DNA of 64,000 nucleotides from Leptolyngbya sp. NIES-3755 (GCA_001548435.1 AP017308.1:1063030-1127029), one strand, 5' to 3'; counted from the stretch's first letter, positions 39,950 to 50,598 are shown. Numbers and translations: made by a program. The notes: generated by a model from the sequence alone, not told the origin.

Positions 39950-42424
39950 ATGTTCAGAAAACTCAGACTTGGAACACAATTTACCTTACTGCTGACCCTG
40001 ATTTTTTTAGGTGGAATCATTCTGAGTGGCATTACTTTATCGGGAGCAATGCAGCACAAAGCTGAGGATGAGATTCTCACGAAAGCTGAAATTCTGACTG
40101 AGACCATGAATGCAGTCAGAACTTATACCAGTGATAACATTGCTCCTCTGTTGCAAGAAGAACTAGAAACGTCACCCAAATTCATTAGTGAGACGGTTCC
40201 CGCTTACTCAGCCCTCAAGGTGTTTGAAAATTTTCGCGATCAGCCTCAACACCAAAATTATATCTATCGAGAGGCAACTCTCAATCCGACGAATCCTAGA
40301 GATCAAGCGGATGAATTTGAAACGAATCTCGTACAGCAATTTCGCCAACAGCCGGATCTCAAACAGTTATCTGGCTATCGTAATCTGAATGGTATCAATC
40401 TGTTCTTTACAGCCCGCCCCCTAGCGGTGACGAAAGCCAGTTGTTTGCAGTGCCATAGTACTCCTGATGTTGCTCCCAAGAGTCAGCTTGCGAGTTTTGG
40501 GTCTGAAGGGGGCTTTGGATGGCAGTTGAATGAGATCGTGGCGGCTCAAACGATTTATGTTCCCTCCGATCAAGTTTTTCAACAGGGAAAACAGTACTTA
40601 GCTTTGACGATGGGCATTTTTGTCACAATTTTTGCCGCAGTCGTGCTATTGATTAATAGGCTATTGAAACGCAGAGTGATTCATCCGCTCAAACAATTAA
40701 CCGCGATCGCTCATAGCATCAAAACGGGCACGATGACCACTGAGCAAGTCGGTGCATTTCATTCCCCTGCTGTGGCGCGAATTGCCAAACGAGCAGACGA
40801 ACCGGGACAACTTGCACGAGCATTTCAACACATGGCGCGGGAAGTCGCAGTGCGTGAACAGAATCTAAGTCAGGCAGTTGGACAACGGACAGCACAACTC
40901 GCTCAAAGTATGAAGACGGCTCAACAGGCGAAAATTCAAGCTGAAGAAGCGAATGCAACGAAGAGTCAGTTTCTAGCAAACATGAGCCACGAATTACGCA
41001 CTCCACTGAATGCAATCATTGGCTACAGCGAGATTTTAGTGGAAGAGATGACCGACCTAAGAGTGCCGAGCTTGATTCCAGATATTCAGAAGATTCATAG
41101 TGCTGGAAAACATCTTTTGGGGCTGATCAACAATATTCTGGACTTGTCGAAAGTTGAAGCAGGCAAAATTGAACTCTATTTGGAAACTTTTGCGATCGCG
41201 CCCTTGATTCAAGAAGTGACAGATACCATTCGCCCGCTACTAACAAAAAATAACAATACGCTGGTCGTGAACTGTCCTGACGACATTGGCTCGATGAAAG
41301 CAGACATCACTAAACTACGTCAGAGCTTGTTCAATCTCCTTAGCAACGCCAGCAAATTTACAGAAAATGGTACTGTGACATTGACTGTAGCACGAGAAGC
41401 AGACTGGATTACCTTTGCAATTCGTGATACGGGCATTGGGATCACTCCACAGCAGCAGGCGAACCTATTTCAGGCATTTACTCAAGCTGATGTGTCTACA
41501 ACACGCAAGTATGGCGGAACAGGACTGGGATTAGTGATCACTCAGCAATTCTGCAAAATTATGGGTGGGGAGATTCATGTCGAGAGCGAAGCAGGTAGAG
41601 GCACAACCTTTACGATTCGATTGCCAGAACAAGTTCAATCCCTTCACCCTGAGCCGCAGCATCAAACCATCGATCGAACAGGCTCGACCAATGGTACTAT
41701 CTTAGTAATTGATGACGATCCGACTGTTCATGACCTGATGCGGCGATTTCTCAGTCGAGAAGGATATCATGTCATTTCAGGATTGAGCGGACAAGAAGGA
41801 CTGCAACTTGCTAGAGAACAGTCTCCTAATGCGATTTTGCTCGATGTTAGAATGCCGCATGTGAACGGTTGGGAAGTCTTGAGTGAGCTAAAATCTGACT
41901 CCGAACTCGCGAAAATTCCGGTGATCATGGTGACGATCGAGGATGATCAAGCGTTAGGCTTTGCATTAGGAGCGGTTGACTATCTTTTGAAACCTGTTGA
42001 CTACGATCGCTTATTAGCGCTGTTGCAACCGTATTGTACTTCGCCGCTTACATCTGTGATGGTGGTAGAAGATAACGCTGAAAATCGAGAAATGATCACC
42101 CGGCAATTGATCAAAGCAGGGTGGCATGTTTTGGAAGCAGAGAATGGGCGAAAAGCGATCGAGCTTTTACAAAATCAGCAACCCGCAGTGATTTTACTCG
42201 ATTTGATGATGCCAGAAATGGATGGATTTGAGTTTATTCGGGAACTGCGTCAACATCCAGAATGGCGATCGCTTCCGGTCATCGTCCTGACTGCGAAAGA
42301 TTTAACGATCGATGAACGACAATGGCTCGATCGACAAACTCAGCGCATTTGGCAGAAGGGGACAAGCTACCGTCAAACTTTGCTCGATGAGATTCGCAGT
42401 GTGATCACCGAACCGCACGAATAG
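39950..42424 (+). CDS. Hybrid histidine kinase with Tll0287-like haem-motif sensor and two receivers
   Basis: An 824-residue kinase. TM1 is near residues 10-35, followed by a DUF3365/Tll0287-like sensor with a c-type haem motif C165-x-x-C168-H169 ([10 protein letters not shown]), TM2 near 220-245 and HAMP. HisKA has H347 ([19 protein letters not shown]) and an intact HATPase domain (N-box [20 protein letters not shown]). Two receivers follow ([13 protein letters not shown] and [13 protein letters not shown]). A haem-linked redox or gas signal is inferred. ATG 39950 is chosen; GTG 39935 would add five residues. Two further signalling genes follow at 24- and 61-bp gaps, probably one operon. Confidence 0.93.
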   Translation: MFRKLRLGTQFTLLLTLIFLGGIILSGITLSGAMQHKAEDEILTKAEILTETMNAVRTYTSDNIAPLLQEELETSPKFISETVPAYSALKVFENFRDQPQHQNYIYREATLNPTNPRDQADEFETNLVQQFRQQPDLKQLSGYRNLNGINLFFTARPLAVTKASCLQCHSTPDVAPKSQLASFGSEGGFGWQLNEIVAAQTIYVPSDQVFQQGKQYLALTMGIFVTIFAAVVLLINRLLKRRVIHPLKQLTAIAHSIKTGTMTTEQVGAFHSPAVARIAKRADEPGQLARAFQHMAREVAVREQNLSQAVGQRTAQLAQSMKTAQQAKIQAEEANATKSQFLANMSHELRTPLNAIIGYSEILVEEMTDLRVPSLIPDIQKIHSAGKHLLGLINNILDLSKVEAGKIELYLETFAIAPLIQEVTDTIRPLLTKNNNTLVVNCPDDIGSMKADITKLRQSLFNLLSNASKFTENGTVTLTVAREADWITFAIRDTGIGITPQQQANLFQAFTQADVSTTRKYGGTGLGLVITQQFCKIMGGEIHVESEAGRGTTFTIRLPEQVQSLHPEPQHQTIDRTGSTNGTILVIDDDPTVHDLMRRFLSREGYHVISGLSGQEGLQLAREQSPNAILLDVRMPHVNGWEVLSELKSDSELAKIPVIMVTIEDDQALGFALGAVDYLLKPVDYDRLLALLQPYCTSPLTSVMVVEDNAENREMITRQLIKAGWHVLEAENGRKAIELLQNQQPAVILLDLMMPEMDGFEFIRELRQHPEWRSLPVIVLTAKDLTIDERQWLDRQTQRIWQKGTSYRQTLLDEIRSVITEPHE

Positions 42425-42448
42425 AACTATTAAAGAGATGTTCCTCCC

Positions 42449-44116
42449 ATGTCACAGAACACTTCAGTGCAGCAGTCATTACTGATCTATCTCCGCCACG
42501 AACTTTGTACTCCGATTACTGGCATGATCGGCTACAGCGAACTCTTATTAGAAGCCTTGCAATCCCAATCAGATTCAAGTCTATTCGCCGATGTGCAAAA
42601 GATTTACGCTTGTAGTCAGCAGCTTTTGAAATTGGTCAACCTCATTCTAGATCCAGTGCAACTAGAAAGGAGCCGAATCGAGAGAAATCTGAGCAGCTTT
42701 AGTACGACACTGCGAATCGAACTGTTAACACCCTTAAGCGCAATCATAGGCTATTGTGAAATGCTGCTAGAAGAAGCGCCTGCCGAATTGATCCCAGATT
42801 TAGACAGTCTCAACGCTTCATCTCACCAAATGCTGAGCTTAATCAACGATATTATTCACTTCGCACAACAACAACTACAAACTGCAAAAAATCAAGGACA
42901 TCGCACCCCTCAACTGTCCGAGAATTTCACGACAAGTTCCGTAGTTCAGAGTGCGACAACAACCCTTGAGTCTCTAAGTCAAAGATCTTCTGAAAAACAA
43001 CTTCAGAGCGGCATGATTCTAGTCGTCGATGACAATCCAACCCATTGCAATTTGCTATCTCGACAGCTAAAACGACAAGGATATGCAGTCACGACCGCCA
43101 CGAATGCTAAACAGGCTCTACGTCTACTCGAAGCGATTCCCCACGATCTAATTTTGCTAGATGTGGTTATGCCTGGAATCAGTGGTATCGAATTGCTTCA
43201 GCAACTTAAACAGCATCACTGCTTTCAGTCCATTCCAGTGATGATGCTCTCTGCTCTAGATGAGATAGAAGGGGCTATCAAATGTATTGAACTGGGAGCA
43301 GAAGACTATGTGCAAAAGCCATTTGATCCGAGCTTACTGAGAGCAAAAATTGAAACTTGTTTGAAGAAGCGATCGAGAAACCAGAAGAGTTCCCACTCTG
43401 TGGAACGCCACTCCCCAGGATCAGCGATCGAGACAAGAACTCGCGATCCCGATCTGCTCCATCCGAATCGGTTGAGCCAACTTGCCCTAGCAGCCAACCC
43501 TCCCGAAAAACCTCCGTCTGTCAGTCCTGATGCTGCTTTAGCGCGGTTACTCAAAGGCAATCAGCGATTTGTAAATGGACTGTGCCAGAACTTACAGCAA
43601 TCTCGATGCTTGCACCGCGCTTCGCGTTCTCGGCTCCAAGAAACCGCAATTGCTCAATATCCATTTGCCGCAATCCTGGGCTGTGCAGATTCTAGAGTGC
43701 CAGCCGAAATCGTTTTTGACCAAGGTGTAGGGGATTTATTCGTGATTCGAGTCGCGGGAAATGTTGCCAGCCAAACCGCGATCGGGAGTTTGGAATTTGC
43801 CGCATCAGTCCTCGGAACACCGCTGATTGTGGTAGTTGGACATAGTGGTTGTGGGGCAGTCGCGGCAGCCGTCAAAGGAGAACCCCTGCCCGGTCGCATT
43901 GGCAGTTTTGTTGAAGACATTAAACCTGTTATTGCTCATGTGAAACATAAAACGGGTGACTTAAAAGAAAATACAGTGATCGCAAATATTCAGTATCAGG
44001 TACAGAAATTGACGGGAAGTTCAACGATTTTGGCGGACTTGATCGCGGCAGGCAAGCTCAAAATTGTTGGGGGTCAGTATGATCTGCGGACTGGAAAATT
44101 CTCGATCGTGATTTAA
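42449..44116 (+). CDS. HisKA-HisKA-receiver-beta-carbonic anhydrase fusion
   Basis: A 555-residue fusion. Two HisKA-like helical hairpins come first: LRHELCTPITGMIGYSELL keeps the His, LRIELLTPLSAIIGYCEML has Ile there. No HATPase domain follows. The receiver (about 190-310) has acidic VVDDNP, D238 (LILLDVVMPGISG) and the VQKPF lysine. After a Ser/Arg-rich linker comes a full beta-carbonic anhydrase (about 360-555) with zinc ligands C412-x-D414-S-R416 and H465-x-x-C468 (GHSGCGAV). One uninterrupted frame. A phospho-controlled CO2/bicarbonate enzyme or sensor is inferred. Second in the hybrid-kinase operon. Confidence 0.93.
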   Translation: MSQNTSVQQSLLIYLRHELCTPITGMIGYSELLLEALQSQSDSSLFADVQKIYACSQQLLKLVNLILDPVQLERSRIERNLSSFSTTLRIELLTPLSAIIGYCEMLLEEAPAELIPDLDSLNASSHQMLSLINDIIHFAQQQLQTAKNQGHRTPQLSENFTTSSVVQSATTTLESLSQRSSEKQLQSGMILVVDDNPTHCNLLSRQLKRQGYAVTTATNAKQALRLLEAIPHDLILLDVVMPGISGIELLQQLKQHHCFQSIPVMMLSALDEIEGAIKCIELGAEDYVQKPFDPSLLRAKIETCLKKRSRNQKSSHSVERHSPGSAIETRTRDPDLLHPNRLSQLALAANPPEKPPSVSPDAALARLLKGNQRFVNGLCQNLQQSRCLHRASRSRLQETAIAQYPFAAILGCADSRVPAEIVFDQGVGDLFVIRVAGNVASQTAIGSLEFAASVLGTPLIVVVGHSGCGAVAAAVKGEPLPGRIGSFVEDIKPVIAHVKHKTGDLKENTVIANIQYQVQKLTGSSTILADLIAAGKLKIVGGQYDLRTGKFSIVI

Positions 44117-44177
44117 CAAGCGTGAGCACTATCCCGCAATTCATTCACAGTTAGAAGCCCCACTGTAGGAGTCAATC

Positions 44178-45974
44178 ATGGCTAGAATTCTTTTAGTTGA
44201 AGATAACGATATCAATCGAGAGATGCTGTCCCGCCGACTAGAACGGAAAGGATATGAAGTCATTGTTGCCATCAACGGCGCAGAAGGGGTCGCCAAAACT
44301 CAAATAGAGCAACCTGACTTAGTGTTAATGGATTTGCATCTTCCTGTTTTAAATGGGTGGGAAGCAACTCGACAGATTAGAGCGAATCCCGAAACGCAAC
44401 ACATCTCGATCGTGGCTCTAACCGCAGATGCAAACGCGGGTGAATCCGAAAAAGCGCTTGCAGCAGGGTGTGATGACTATGAAACGAAACCAGTCGATTT
44501 CACTCGATTGTTAAATAAAATCGCCAAACTTCTAGTGCCTCCAGCAGTGTCAAGCATCGTATTATCCTCTGAGATGCCAGATTCGCCCGCAGATCGATCG
44601 CTTCAGCGACTTCTACGATCGCGTTTACGTCATCAACTAGATGTACCGATTCACAACATCATCGGTTACAGCAATCTACTGTTGGATGCGCTGAGTGATG
44701 ATCAGAACTCGACTCTATGCAGTGATATTCAGAAAATTCAGACCAGTGCTCTACAATTGCTGAAATTGGTGCAGGCGATTCTCAATCCAGTGCTAGTCGA
44801 TATTCAACAGCAAGATTTTGCAATCAATCTCTTTGCTTCTGTTCTTCGTCGGGAACTCCTGACACCGCTGAGTACGATTATTGGCTACTGTGAACTGTTG
44901 TTTGAAGAAGCTTCTCCTGATTTGGTGCCAGATTTAGAACAAATCTATAGCTCGGCTCAGAATTTACTCAGCATGGTGAACAGTTTAGACAGTCTGATCA
45001 CACAGCCTCTTCAAGCTGACGATCGAGAAGATACGGATTTAGAACGCTCGATCGCGATTCGTCAATCTATTATTCCGGAGGATCACCGCATTCTCGTTGT
45101 AGACAGTCATGAATCTAGCAGTGCATTGTTGTCTCGGCAGCTAGAGCGAAAAGGATACCAGATTGCGATCGCAAATACTCCTGATCAAGTTCTGCAAACC
45201 CTAGCAGCAATTTCTTGCCACTTAATTTTGATAGATGTAGAAGATTTACAACTGTTAAAGCAGATCAGATCTCATGAGGAATGGCAACATATCCCAGTTC
45301 TCCTAATTGCAGTACCCGATGAACTAGAGACTGTTGTTCAGGGAATTGCGATCGGAGCCACAGATTTCATCTCTAAACCCCTACAGCCCGTGATTCTCTA
45401 CTCTAAAATTGCGACTCATTTAGAACATGAGCAGTTGCGCCAACAGGTAGAAACATTACAACTTGAGTTAGAGCAAATCAAGCGAGGGCAACAAGCCGCA
45501 GAGATGGTTCAAACACAGTATTTTCAGCAATTACAGTCTTTAGAGGAATTCCCGTCGCTAGAAACCTCTCCCCTCAAAGTCCTATTAGTCGAAGACAATG
45601 AATTGAACAGTGATATGCTCTCTCGTCGGTTGCAGCGTTATGGCTATGAAGTCGTGATCGCCAATGACGGTGCAGAGGGAGTCTCGAAAGCGATATCAGA
45701 ACAGCCTCATCTCATTCTGATGGACATTAGTTTGCCGATTATGGATGGTTGGGAAGCAACCCAAAAACTAAAAGCCTATCCTGAAACTTGCCGCATTCCC
45801 GTGATCGCGCTAACGGCTCATGCAATGACGGGCGATCGAGAAAAAGCACTAGCAGCCGGATGCAATGACTACGACACCAAACCGATCGAGTTACCTCGCC
45901 TGCTCAGCAAGATTGAAGCCTGCTTGAAACGCTCCACTACGAACTCACGACAGACTGGCTCTCAATTCTCGTAA
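44178..45974 (+). CDS. Multi-receiver protein with two HisKA-like modules
   Basis: A 598-residue protein. Order: receiver 1 (ILLVEDNDINREML, LVLMDLHLPVLNG), two HisKA-like hairpins (LRHQLDVPIHNIIGYSNLL, then LRRELLTPLSTIIGYCELL with Arg for His), a degenerate receiver (ILVVDSHESS, LILIDVEDL), a coiled coil, and receiver 3 (VLLVEDNELNSDML, LILMDISLPIMDG). No ATPase domain. The HisKA pair mirrors that of the carbonic-anhydrase fusion before it, suggesting hetero-dimerisation or a duplication. TAGGAG precedes ATG 44178. It is the last gene of the operon and overlaps the convergent Uma2 gene by 30 nt. Confidence 0.9.
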   Translation: MARILLVEDNDINREMLSRRLERKGYEVIVAINGAEGVAKTQIEQPDLVLMDLHLPVLNGWEATRQIRANPETQHISIVALTADANAGESEKALAAGCDDYETKPVDFTRLLNKIAKLLVPPAVSSIVLSSEMPDSPADRSLQRLLRSRLRHQLDVPIHNIIGYSNLLLDALSDDQNSTLCSDIQKIQTSALQLLKLVQAILNPVLVDIQQQDFAINLFASVLRRELLTPLSTIIGYCELLFEEASPDLVPDLEQIYSSAQNLLSMVNSLDSLITQPLQADDREDTDLERSIAIRQSIIPEDHRILVVDSHESSSALLSRQLERKGYQIAIANTPDQVLQTLAAISCHLILIDVEDLQLLKQIRSHEEWQHIPVLLIAVPDELETVVQGIAIGATDFISKPLQPVILYSKIATHLEHEQLRQQVETLQLELEQIKRGQQAAEMVQTQYFQQLQSLEEFPSLETSPLKVLLVEDNELNSDMLSRRLQRYGYEVVIANDGAEGVSKAISEQPHLILMDISLPIMDGWEATQKLKAYPETCRIPVIALTAHAMTGDREKALAAGCNDYDTKPIELPRLLSKIEACLKRSTTNSRQTGSQFS

Positions 45975-46574
45975 AGCTACTCCCGTCCCGCGTTCTGCTG
46001 CGGTTTGGAGACAACGATCGACGATCGCTTTAATATTCACATCAGGAAAAAACTGGCTCGTGTCTTGTAGGGTATATTCGCCATTTTCAAGCCAATGGAT
46101 CAGAAACCGATTCTTCTTAAACAGCCACACCTCTGGCACTTGGTAAGGCAGATAGTCAGAGGCAGCGGTATAAGTCGTGACATCAATTTCGATGACTAGA
46201 TCGGGTGGTGGATTGTTTTGCCAGTCGATGCGGTCTTTGCCCACGGCTGACTGCCAATTGTCGATGTAGAAGCAATAATCTGGCTCAATCCCTCCTTCTT
46301 CAGGCACATCCATTGTGATCGGCGTGAAAGCTTCGTAGTTGCGATCCTGGCTATCCAGTAGGGCTTTTACGACATCAGCCAGAATGTTAGCCTCCCGTCC
46401 ATGTTGGAGCAGTGGACTCATTAGTAAGATTTCTCCGTTACGGTACTTAATTCGAGGAATCGAGCCATCTCCTCGACTGTCTCTGAGGGCACAGTAGTCT
46501 TGCCAAGAACCAGGCATCCGCACAACAGTCCCCGGTGGAAGCTGAATCTTGTCTCGTGAAATGACTGCATACAT
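45945..46574 (-). CDS. Uma2 family (DUF820) PD-(D/E)XK nuclease-like protein
   Basis: A 209-residue Uma2-family protein. The core MPGSWQDYCALRD, IPRIKYRNGEILLMSP, GIEPDYCFYI and PPPDLVIEIDVTT carries the acidic positions of the restriction-endonuclease-like fold; the usual lysine-bearing strand is not clear after the last of these. Uma2 genes are extremely numerous in cyanobacteria and of unknown role. Its end overlaps the multi-receiver gene by 30 nt. Confidence 0.88.
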   Translation of the reverse strand: MYAVISRDKIQLPPGTVVRMPGSWQDYCALRDSRGDGSIPRIKYRNGEILLMSPLLQHGREANILADVVKALLDSQDRNYEAFTPITMDVPEEGGIEPDYCFYIDNWQSAVGKDRIDWQNNPPPDLVIEIDVTTYTAASDYLPYQVPEVWLFKKNRFLIHWLENGEYTLQDTSQFFPDVNIKAIVDRCLQTAAERGTGVALRELRASLS

Positions 46575-46657
46575 TTTGAGTCCCCCTCTTGCACACGAAG
46601 TACTCTCGCTCTTGCATTGTACAACTCACCTTTGAGGGGTCAAGCTCGGATTTCAAT

Positions 46658-49450
46658 CTAGCGATCGTGGAACTGATTTCCTATGAGCAAGGCGCAGAGA
46701 ACGGATTGAGTAGGCTGTGTGATGGCGCTTGGACGGGTTGCAACTAGCGTCACGGTTCCATTACGATCGCGTACCCAGCCTTGCGCTTCTACGATTTCTG
46801 TGGAGGCTTGAGCAGGGAGTGTTGAGGTTTGGGCGGAGGAGCGATCGTCGAGCCAAACTCGATCGCTCATCAACGGTTGTCTCGGATCTTCGGGCAATCC
46901 ACCTCGCCCGGTGATCGCGAACGAATTGCCTTCATCGGCGGGACAGGTGGAGGCAATCAACCCACTCGTGTCTTGCAAATCCGTGGGTAACTGCACCAGT
47001 CCTTGTGCTGGGTCAACATCGGGCGTATTCAGGGTAATCGTGCCACTGACACCAAATTGAGAACTCGCGGTAATATCACTAAATGGGGTTTCTTGGAGGC
47101 GAGGCTCAATCCCGAAGAGTCCTTGGGTGGTGATGCGAACATTGCCCCCACGACCGGAAAAGGCATTGGCTGTAATGTTACTATCTTCTTGAGGGACAGC
47201 GACAATGAGCTTGCTATCGATCGTGATATTGCCACCATTCCCGCCTGCTTGAGCGGTACCTGCTGTAGAGGAAATACTGCTACCGTCACGCAGTACGAGC
47301 AAATTCGCATTTTGCAGAGTAATATCTCCGCCTCGACCCGATGCTGTCTCAGCAGTAAATTTTGCCCCCTGTCGCAAAAACACAGATTGAGTCTGCACCC
47401 TAATATTGCCAGCCACCCCCTGTCCAGAGTTATTTGAGGCTAACTGAGCCTGGTCGCGCAGTGAGAGCGTGTCTGCTACGATGTCGATATCACCACCATT
47501 ACCAGTTCCACTCCTTCCTACGCTGCTCTCAATCGCGCTGAAAAGTCCGTTACCATCAAACCCAGCGAAGGAGAGAGTGTCAGCAACTCTCACACTCACG
47601 TCTCCTGCATTTCCTTGTCCAGAGGAGGCGGTAACGATATACGCACCGTCATTCAATGCGATGGAACGAGCTGAGATCGTAATATTACCTCCATTACCTT
47701 TTGCCCTTGAGTCTGCATTACTCCCAATACCACTCGCGTCTCCTTCAGCCGAAATTCCGTTAATAGAGAGATTACCGTTGGTTCTTATAGTTGTATTACC
47801 AGCATTTCCCTCTCCTGAAGTGCTGTTATTGAAGAAAGCGCCATCAATCAAACTGATAGAACCTGCGCTAATTGTAATATTACCTCCATTACCAATTGCC
47901 CCTTGACTTACAAGACTTTGAATATTACTGCCGAGTCGATTCAAATTATTAAATCCAGACAAAGAGAGACTATCCTTGACTTCGAGAGTGATATTGCCCG
48001 CATTACCATTTCCAAAAGTAGTGGTTACTAGTCCTGCACCATCATTAAAAGCAATAGAGTTAGCTGCAATCGTGATGTTACCACCATTGCCTCTTGCCCG
48101 TCGTAATACTTGGCTTCCTATGCCACTGACAAATCCATTAAATCCTCTTCCAGAAAAGGAAAGTGTACCACTAACCGATAGTCGCACATTTCCTGCATTC
48201 CCTGTTCCGTAGATGAATGTACCCATTTGCGCTCCATCATCGAATGTAATAGAGCGGGCTGACACGATCACATCTCCAGTATTACCGACTCCCTCTGGCC
48301 AGATCAGATTCCCAATAAACGTATAGCCATCGTTCCCCCCAAATCCAGCCAGAGAAAGCGTATCAGCAATCTCTAATCTCGTGTCTCCTGTATTCCCCTG
48401 ACCGTAAGTATAGCTGCCTAATTGAGCACCATCATCCAGTTCAGCAGAGCGAGCGACAATCCTGATACCACCTGCATTTCCGACACCTCCAGGCTCTACC
48501 AGGTTAAATACATTACTTCCTTCCGCAATTCTGACAGTTTCCGCAGCATTGAATGTAACCTCTCCTGCTTGAGCAACCGCAGAACTTGAAGTATCAGCAA
48601 TTCCTGCGGTGAGATCGCTGCTGCCTAAAATGTTAATATTTCGGGCGTTAATCGCAATATTGCCGCCTCCGCTTGCGGTCACATCAATCAGCGCCGAATC
48701 CACGATCGACACATCCGCCCTCGCCACCCCATCCGGCACATTCACCCGAAACTCCTGCCCCTGCTGCGTCAGCCCCACCTCACCCGCTGCTGCCACCCCG
48801 ACCAATTCCACCCGTCCCCCCGGTGCGAGTAACTGCCCGCCCTCGATCGAAACATTCCCACCGACTAGAGCTAGGGTTTGCCCGTTCAGAACTTGTAGAA
48901 TTGCACCTTGCGATCGCACTTCCCCCGCACGATTCCCATATTGCAACCCAATTGGCGTACTAATGGTGAGTAAGGGCGGCGCTTGTGGAGTGCTGGCACT
49001 GTAAGCAAATCCATCGTTGAAGATTACGCGATCGCTACTACTGGCAAAAAACGACCCACGAATATCTAATCTTGCATTCGTACCAAACAAAATCCCATTC
49101 GGATTGAGCAAGAACAAACTCGCACTGCCATTCACACCCAACGTGCCCAGAATATTCGAGGGCGTTGTTCCGGTGACTCGCGTAAAGATATTTCCAACTC
49201 CAGTCGGATTCCCAAAGTAGACGCGCCCACTGTCCCCCACATTGAAGTCGCGGAAGCTATGAAACAATGATGAACCTCGTTGCGCTCCTCCGCTAATCAC
49301 ATCAGCGGGTAAGGCGTTTATCGTTCCAGGAGTAACGATCGATGATTCTGATCCCAAGCTACTATCGGGAACGAGTTGAGCGATGGCAGGTGAAGCTATC
49401 AAAAGTCCACTGATTCCGAGACACCAAGCCATTAGGTTCTGCTGCATCAT
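46658..49450 (-). CDS. Two-partner-secretion exoprotein (filamentous haemagglutinin N-terminal type), copy 1
   Basis: A 930-residue secreted beta-helix protein. Signal peptide MAWCLGISGLLIASPAIA, then the TPS secretion domain (about 30-260) with its hallmark FLLNPNGILFG and GSLFHSFRDFNVGDSGRVYF. The rest is Gly/Asn-rich beta-helix repeats (GNAGN-type, about 28-40 residues per unit), ending in a conserved domain with Cys-containing IASTCPADEG. It should be exported through a TpsB/ShlB outer-membrane pore; none is in the window. The first 255 and last 200 residues closely match the gene at 51908-54505. Confidence 0.92.
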   Translation of the reverse strand: MMQQNLMAWCLGISGLLIASPAIAQLVPDSSLGSESSIVTPGTINALPADVISGGAQRGSSLFHSFRDFNVGDSGRVYFGNPTGVGNIFTRVTGTTPSNILGTLGVNGSASLFLLNPNGILFGTNARLDIRGSFFASSSDRVIFNDGFAYSASTPQAPPLLTISTPIGLQYGNRAGEVRSQGAILQVLNGQTLALVGGNVSIEGGQLLAPGGRVELVGVAAAGEVGLTQQGQEFRVNVPDGVARADVSIVDSALIDVTASGGGNIAINARNINILGSSDLTAGIADTSSSAVAQAGEVTFNAAETVRIAEGSNVFNLVEPGGVGNAGGIRIVARSAELDDGAQLGSYTYGQGNTGDTRLEIADTLSLAGFGGNDGYTFIGNLIWPEGVGNTGDVIVSARSITFDDGAQMGTFIYGTGNAGNVRLSVSGTLSFSGRGFNGFVSGIGSQVLRRARGNGGNITIAANSIAFNDGAGLVTTTFGNGNAGNITLEVKDSLSLSGFNNLNRLGSNIQSLVSQGAIGNGGNITISAGSISLIDGAFFNNSTSGEGNAGNTTIRTNGNLSINGISAEGDASGIGSNADSRAKGNGGNITISARSIALNDGAYIVTASSGQGNAGDVSVRVADTLSFAGFDGNGLFSAIESSVGRSGTGNGGDIDIVADTLSLRDQAQLASNNSGQGVAGNIRVQTQSVFLRQGAKFTAETASGRGGDITLQNANLLVLRDGSSISSTAGTAQAGGNGGNITIDSKLIVAVPQEDSNITANAFSGRGGNVRITTQGLFGIEPRLQETPFSDITASSQFGVSGTITLNTPDVDPAQGLVQLPTDLQDTSGLIASTCPADEGNSFAITGRGGLPEDPRQPLMSDRVWLDDRSSAQTSTLPAQASTEIVEAQGWVRDRNGTVTLVATRPSAITQPTQSVLCALLIGNQFHDR

Positions 49451-49564
49451 GACGCATTTCTCAGTGGTATATCAACGGAAGTGAATCTTTACCATTGGCT
49501 TTGGAAACCAAGCTGCACTGGACTTTCTCAGATTCTACTTTGGTCATTCAATCAGATTCGATCG

Positions 49565-49582
49565 GGATTAGCAACACGGGTG
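49565..49582. promoter_or_regulatory. GCAACAC upstream block at exoprotein copy 1
   Basis: GGATTAGCAACACGGGTG, 115 nt before the copy-1 exoprotein start, matches blocks at 39817, 50982 and 54619. Unlike those, it is not followed by the 29-nt element; the downstream part appears lost. Homology to the copy-2 upstream region extends over the preceding 110 nt. Confidence 0.45.
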
Positions 49583-49641
49583 TTTTTTGCAACATACAAA
49601 ACCCTTTGTAATCAATCAAGCTGCAAAACGAATCCGTCCAA

Positions 49642-50598
49642 TCAAACGAGTGCTTCAGTCTTCACAGCTAAGAGAGAAACTGCCTCTTTTGCCAGCATTA
49701 AGTGGGCGCTCGTCGTGGGATGAACGCCATCCCAGAAAAAGAACTGCTCTGTATACCCTCGAAGGCTTGATAACACCGTCATTTCTGCATCAGTCACATT
49801 GGTAAACCCACACTTCTGAGGGTCAGCCAGCACTCGCTTGAACATCGCATCGACATCAAACAGCATCAGATTCACATCACCGCTAACAGATTGCGCTAAG
49901 GCTTGAAGTGCGGTTGTAAGTAAGGCATTATGGGCATCAGCCAAAGCATTCAGGGCATTCGCAATGCTCCTAAACCGACTTGAGTTTGGCAATTTTCCTA
50001 AGCTGGGTAAGTTCGCAATCATCAGATTTTTGACCCCGGCATTGATCAAAGCCTTTGCTGCCTGCATCAAATTCTCGATCGGTGCCGTTGGATTCGTGTC
50101 CTGTCCACTCAAGTAATCATTTGCACCCGCCCAGATCACATAGAGTGCGCGGGGATCAGCTTGTGTCCCTTCAAGCGAACTGATAAAGCTCTCAATTTGC
50201 TGTTGCAATCCTGGAAGCGGATTTGTGGGTATCCCCGGAAAAGTGTTTGTGCTTCCCGTTGTTGCACCTGCGATCGCATAGGTCGTATGAGCGCAACTAG
50301 ACAGTTTAAGAAAGCGAGTGAGATAATCCACCCAAACCGGACCATTGCTAAAACATCCTGGAAAATAAGGAGGCGTAGCGGGAATTCCTTGCCCGAAAGC
50401 TTGTTTCGTTAGCTTAAAAGTGTTTCCCATATCTGAAAGACTATCCCCAAAAACAAAAAGCTGAGTGAACTGGCGATAGTCTCCATATCGTTCGGCAGGC
50501 TTCAGATAATCTAGGAAGGCATCAATTTCAGTATCTTGAGAAGACGGCTCGACTGTTAAACCCCGATAAGCAGCAATCACCTGCAAACTATTAATCAC
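49642..50598 (-). CDS. SGNH/GDSL-family esterase or lipase
   Basis: A 318-residue hydrolase. Block I LFVFGDSLSDMGNTF carries nucleophile S53, block III VIWAGANDYL the Asn, and block V FFWDGVHPTTSAHLML the Asp and His. This is the layout of phospholipase/thermolabile-haemolysin-like GDSL enzymes. No signal peptide is evident, and about 45 residues precede block I. Its promoter region (50599-51158) contains two repeated blocks. It sits between the two exoprotein genes. Confidence 0.9.
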   Translation of the reverse strand: MINSLQVIAAYRGLTVEPSSQDTEIDAFLDYLKPAERYGDYRQFTQLFVFGDSLSDMGNTFKLTKQAFGQGIPATPPYFPGCFSNGPVWVDYLTRFLKLSSCAHTTYAIAGATTGSTNTFPGIPTNPLPGLQQQIESFISSLEGTQADPRALYVIWAGANDYLSGQDTNPTAPIENLMQAAKALINAGVKNLMIANLPSLGKLPNSSRFRSIANALNALADAHNALLTTALQALAQSVSGDVNLMLFDVDAMFKRVLADPQKCGFTNVTDAEMTVLSSLRGYTEQFFFWDGVHPTTSAHLMLAKEAVSLLAVKTEALV

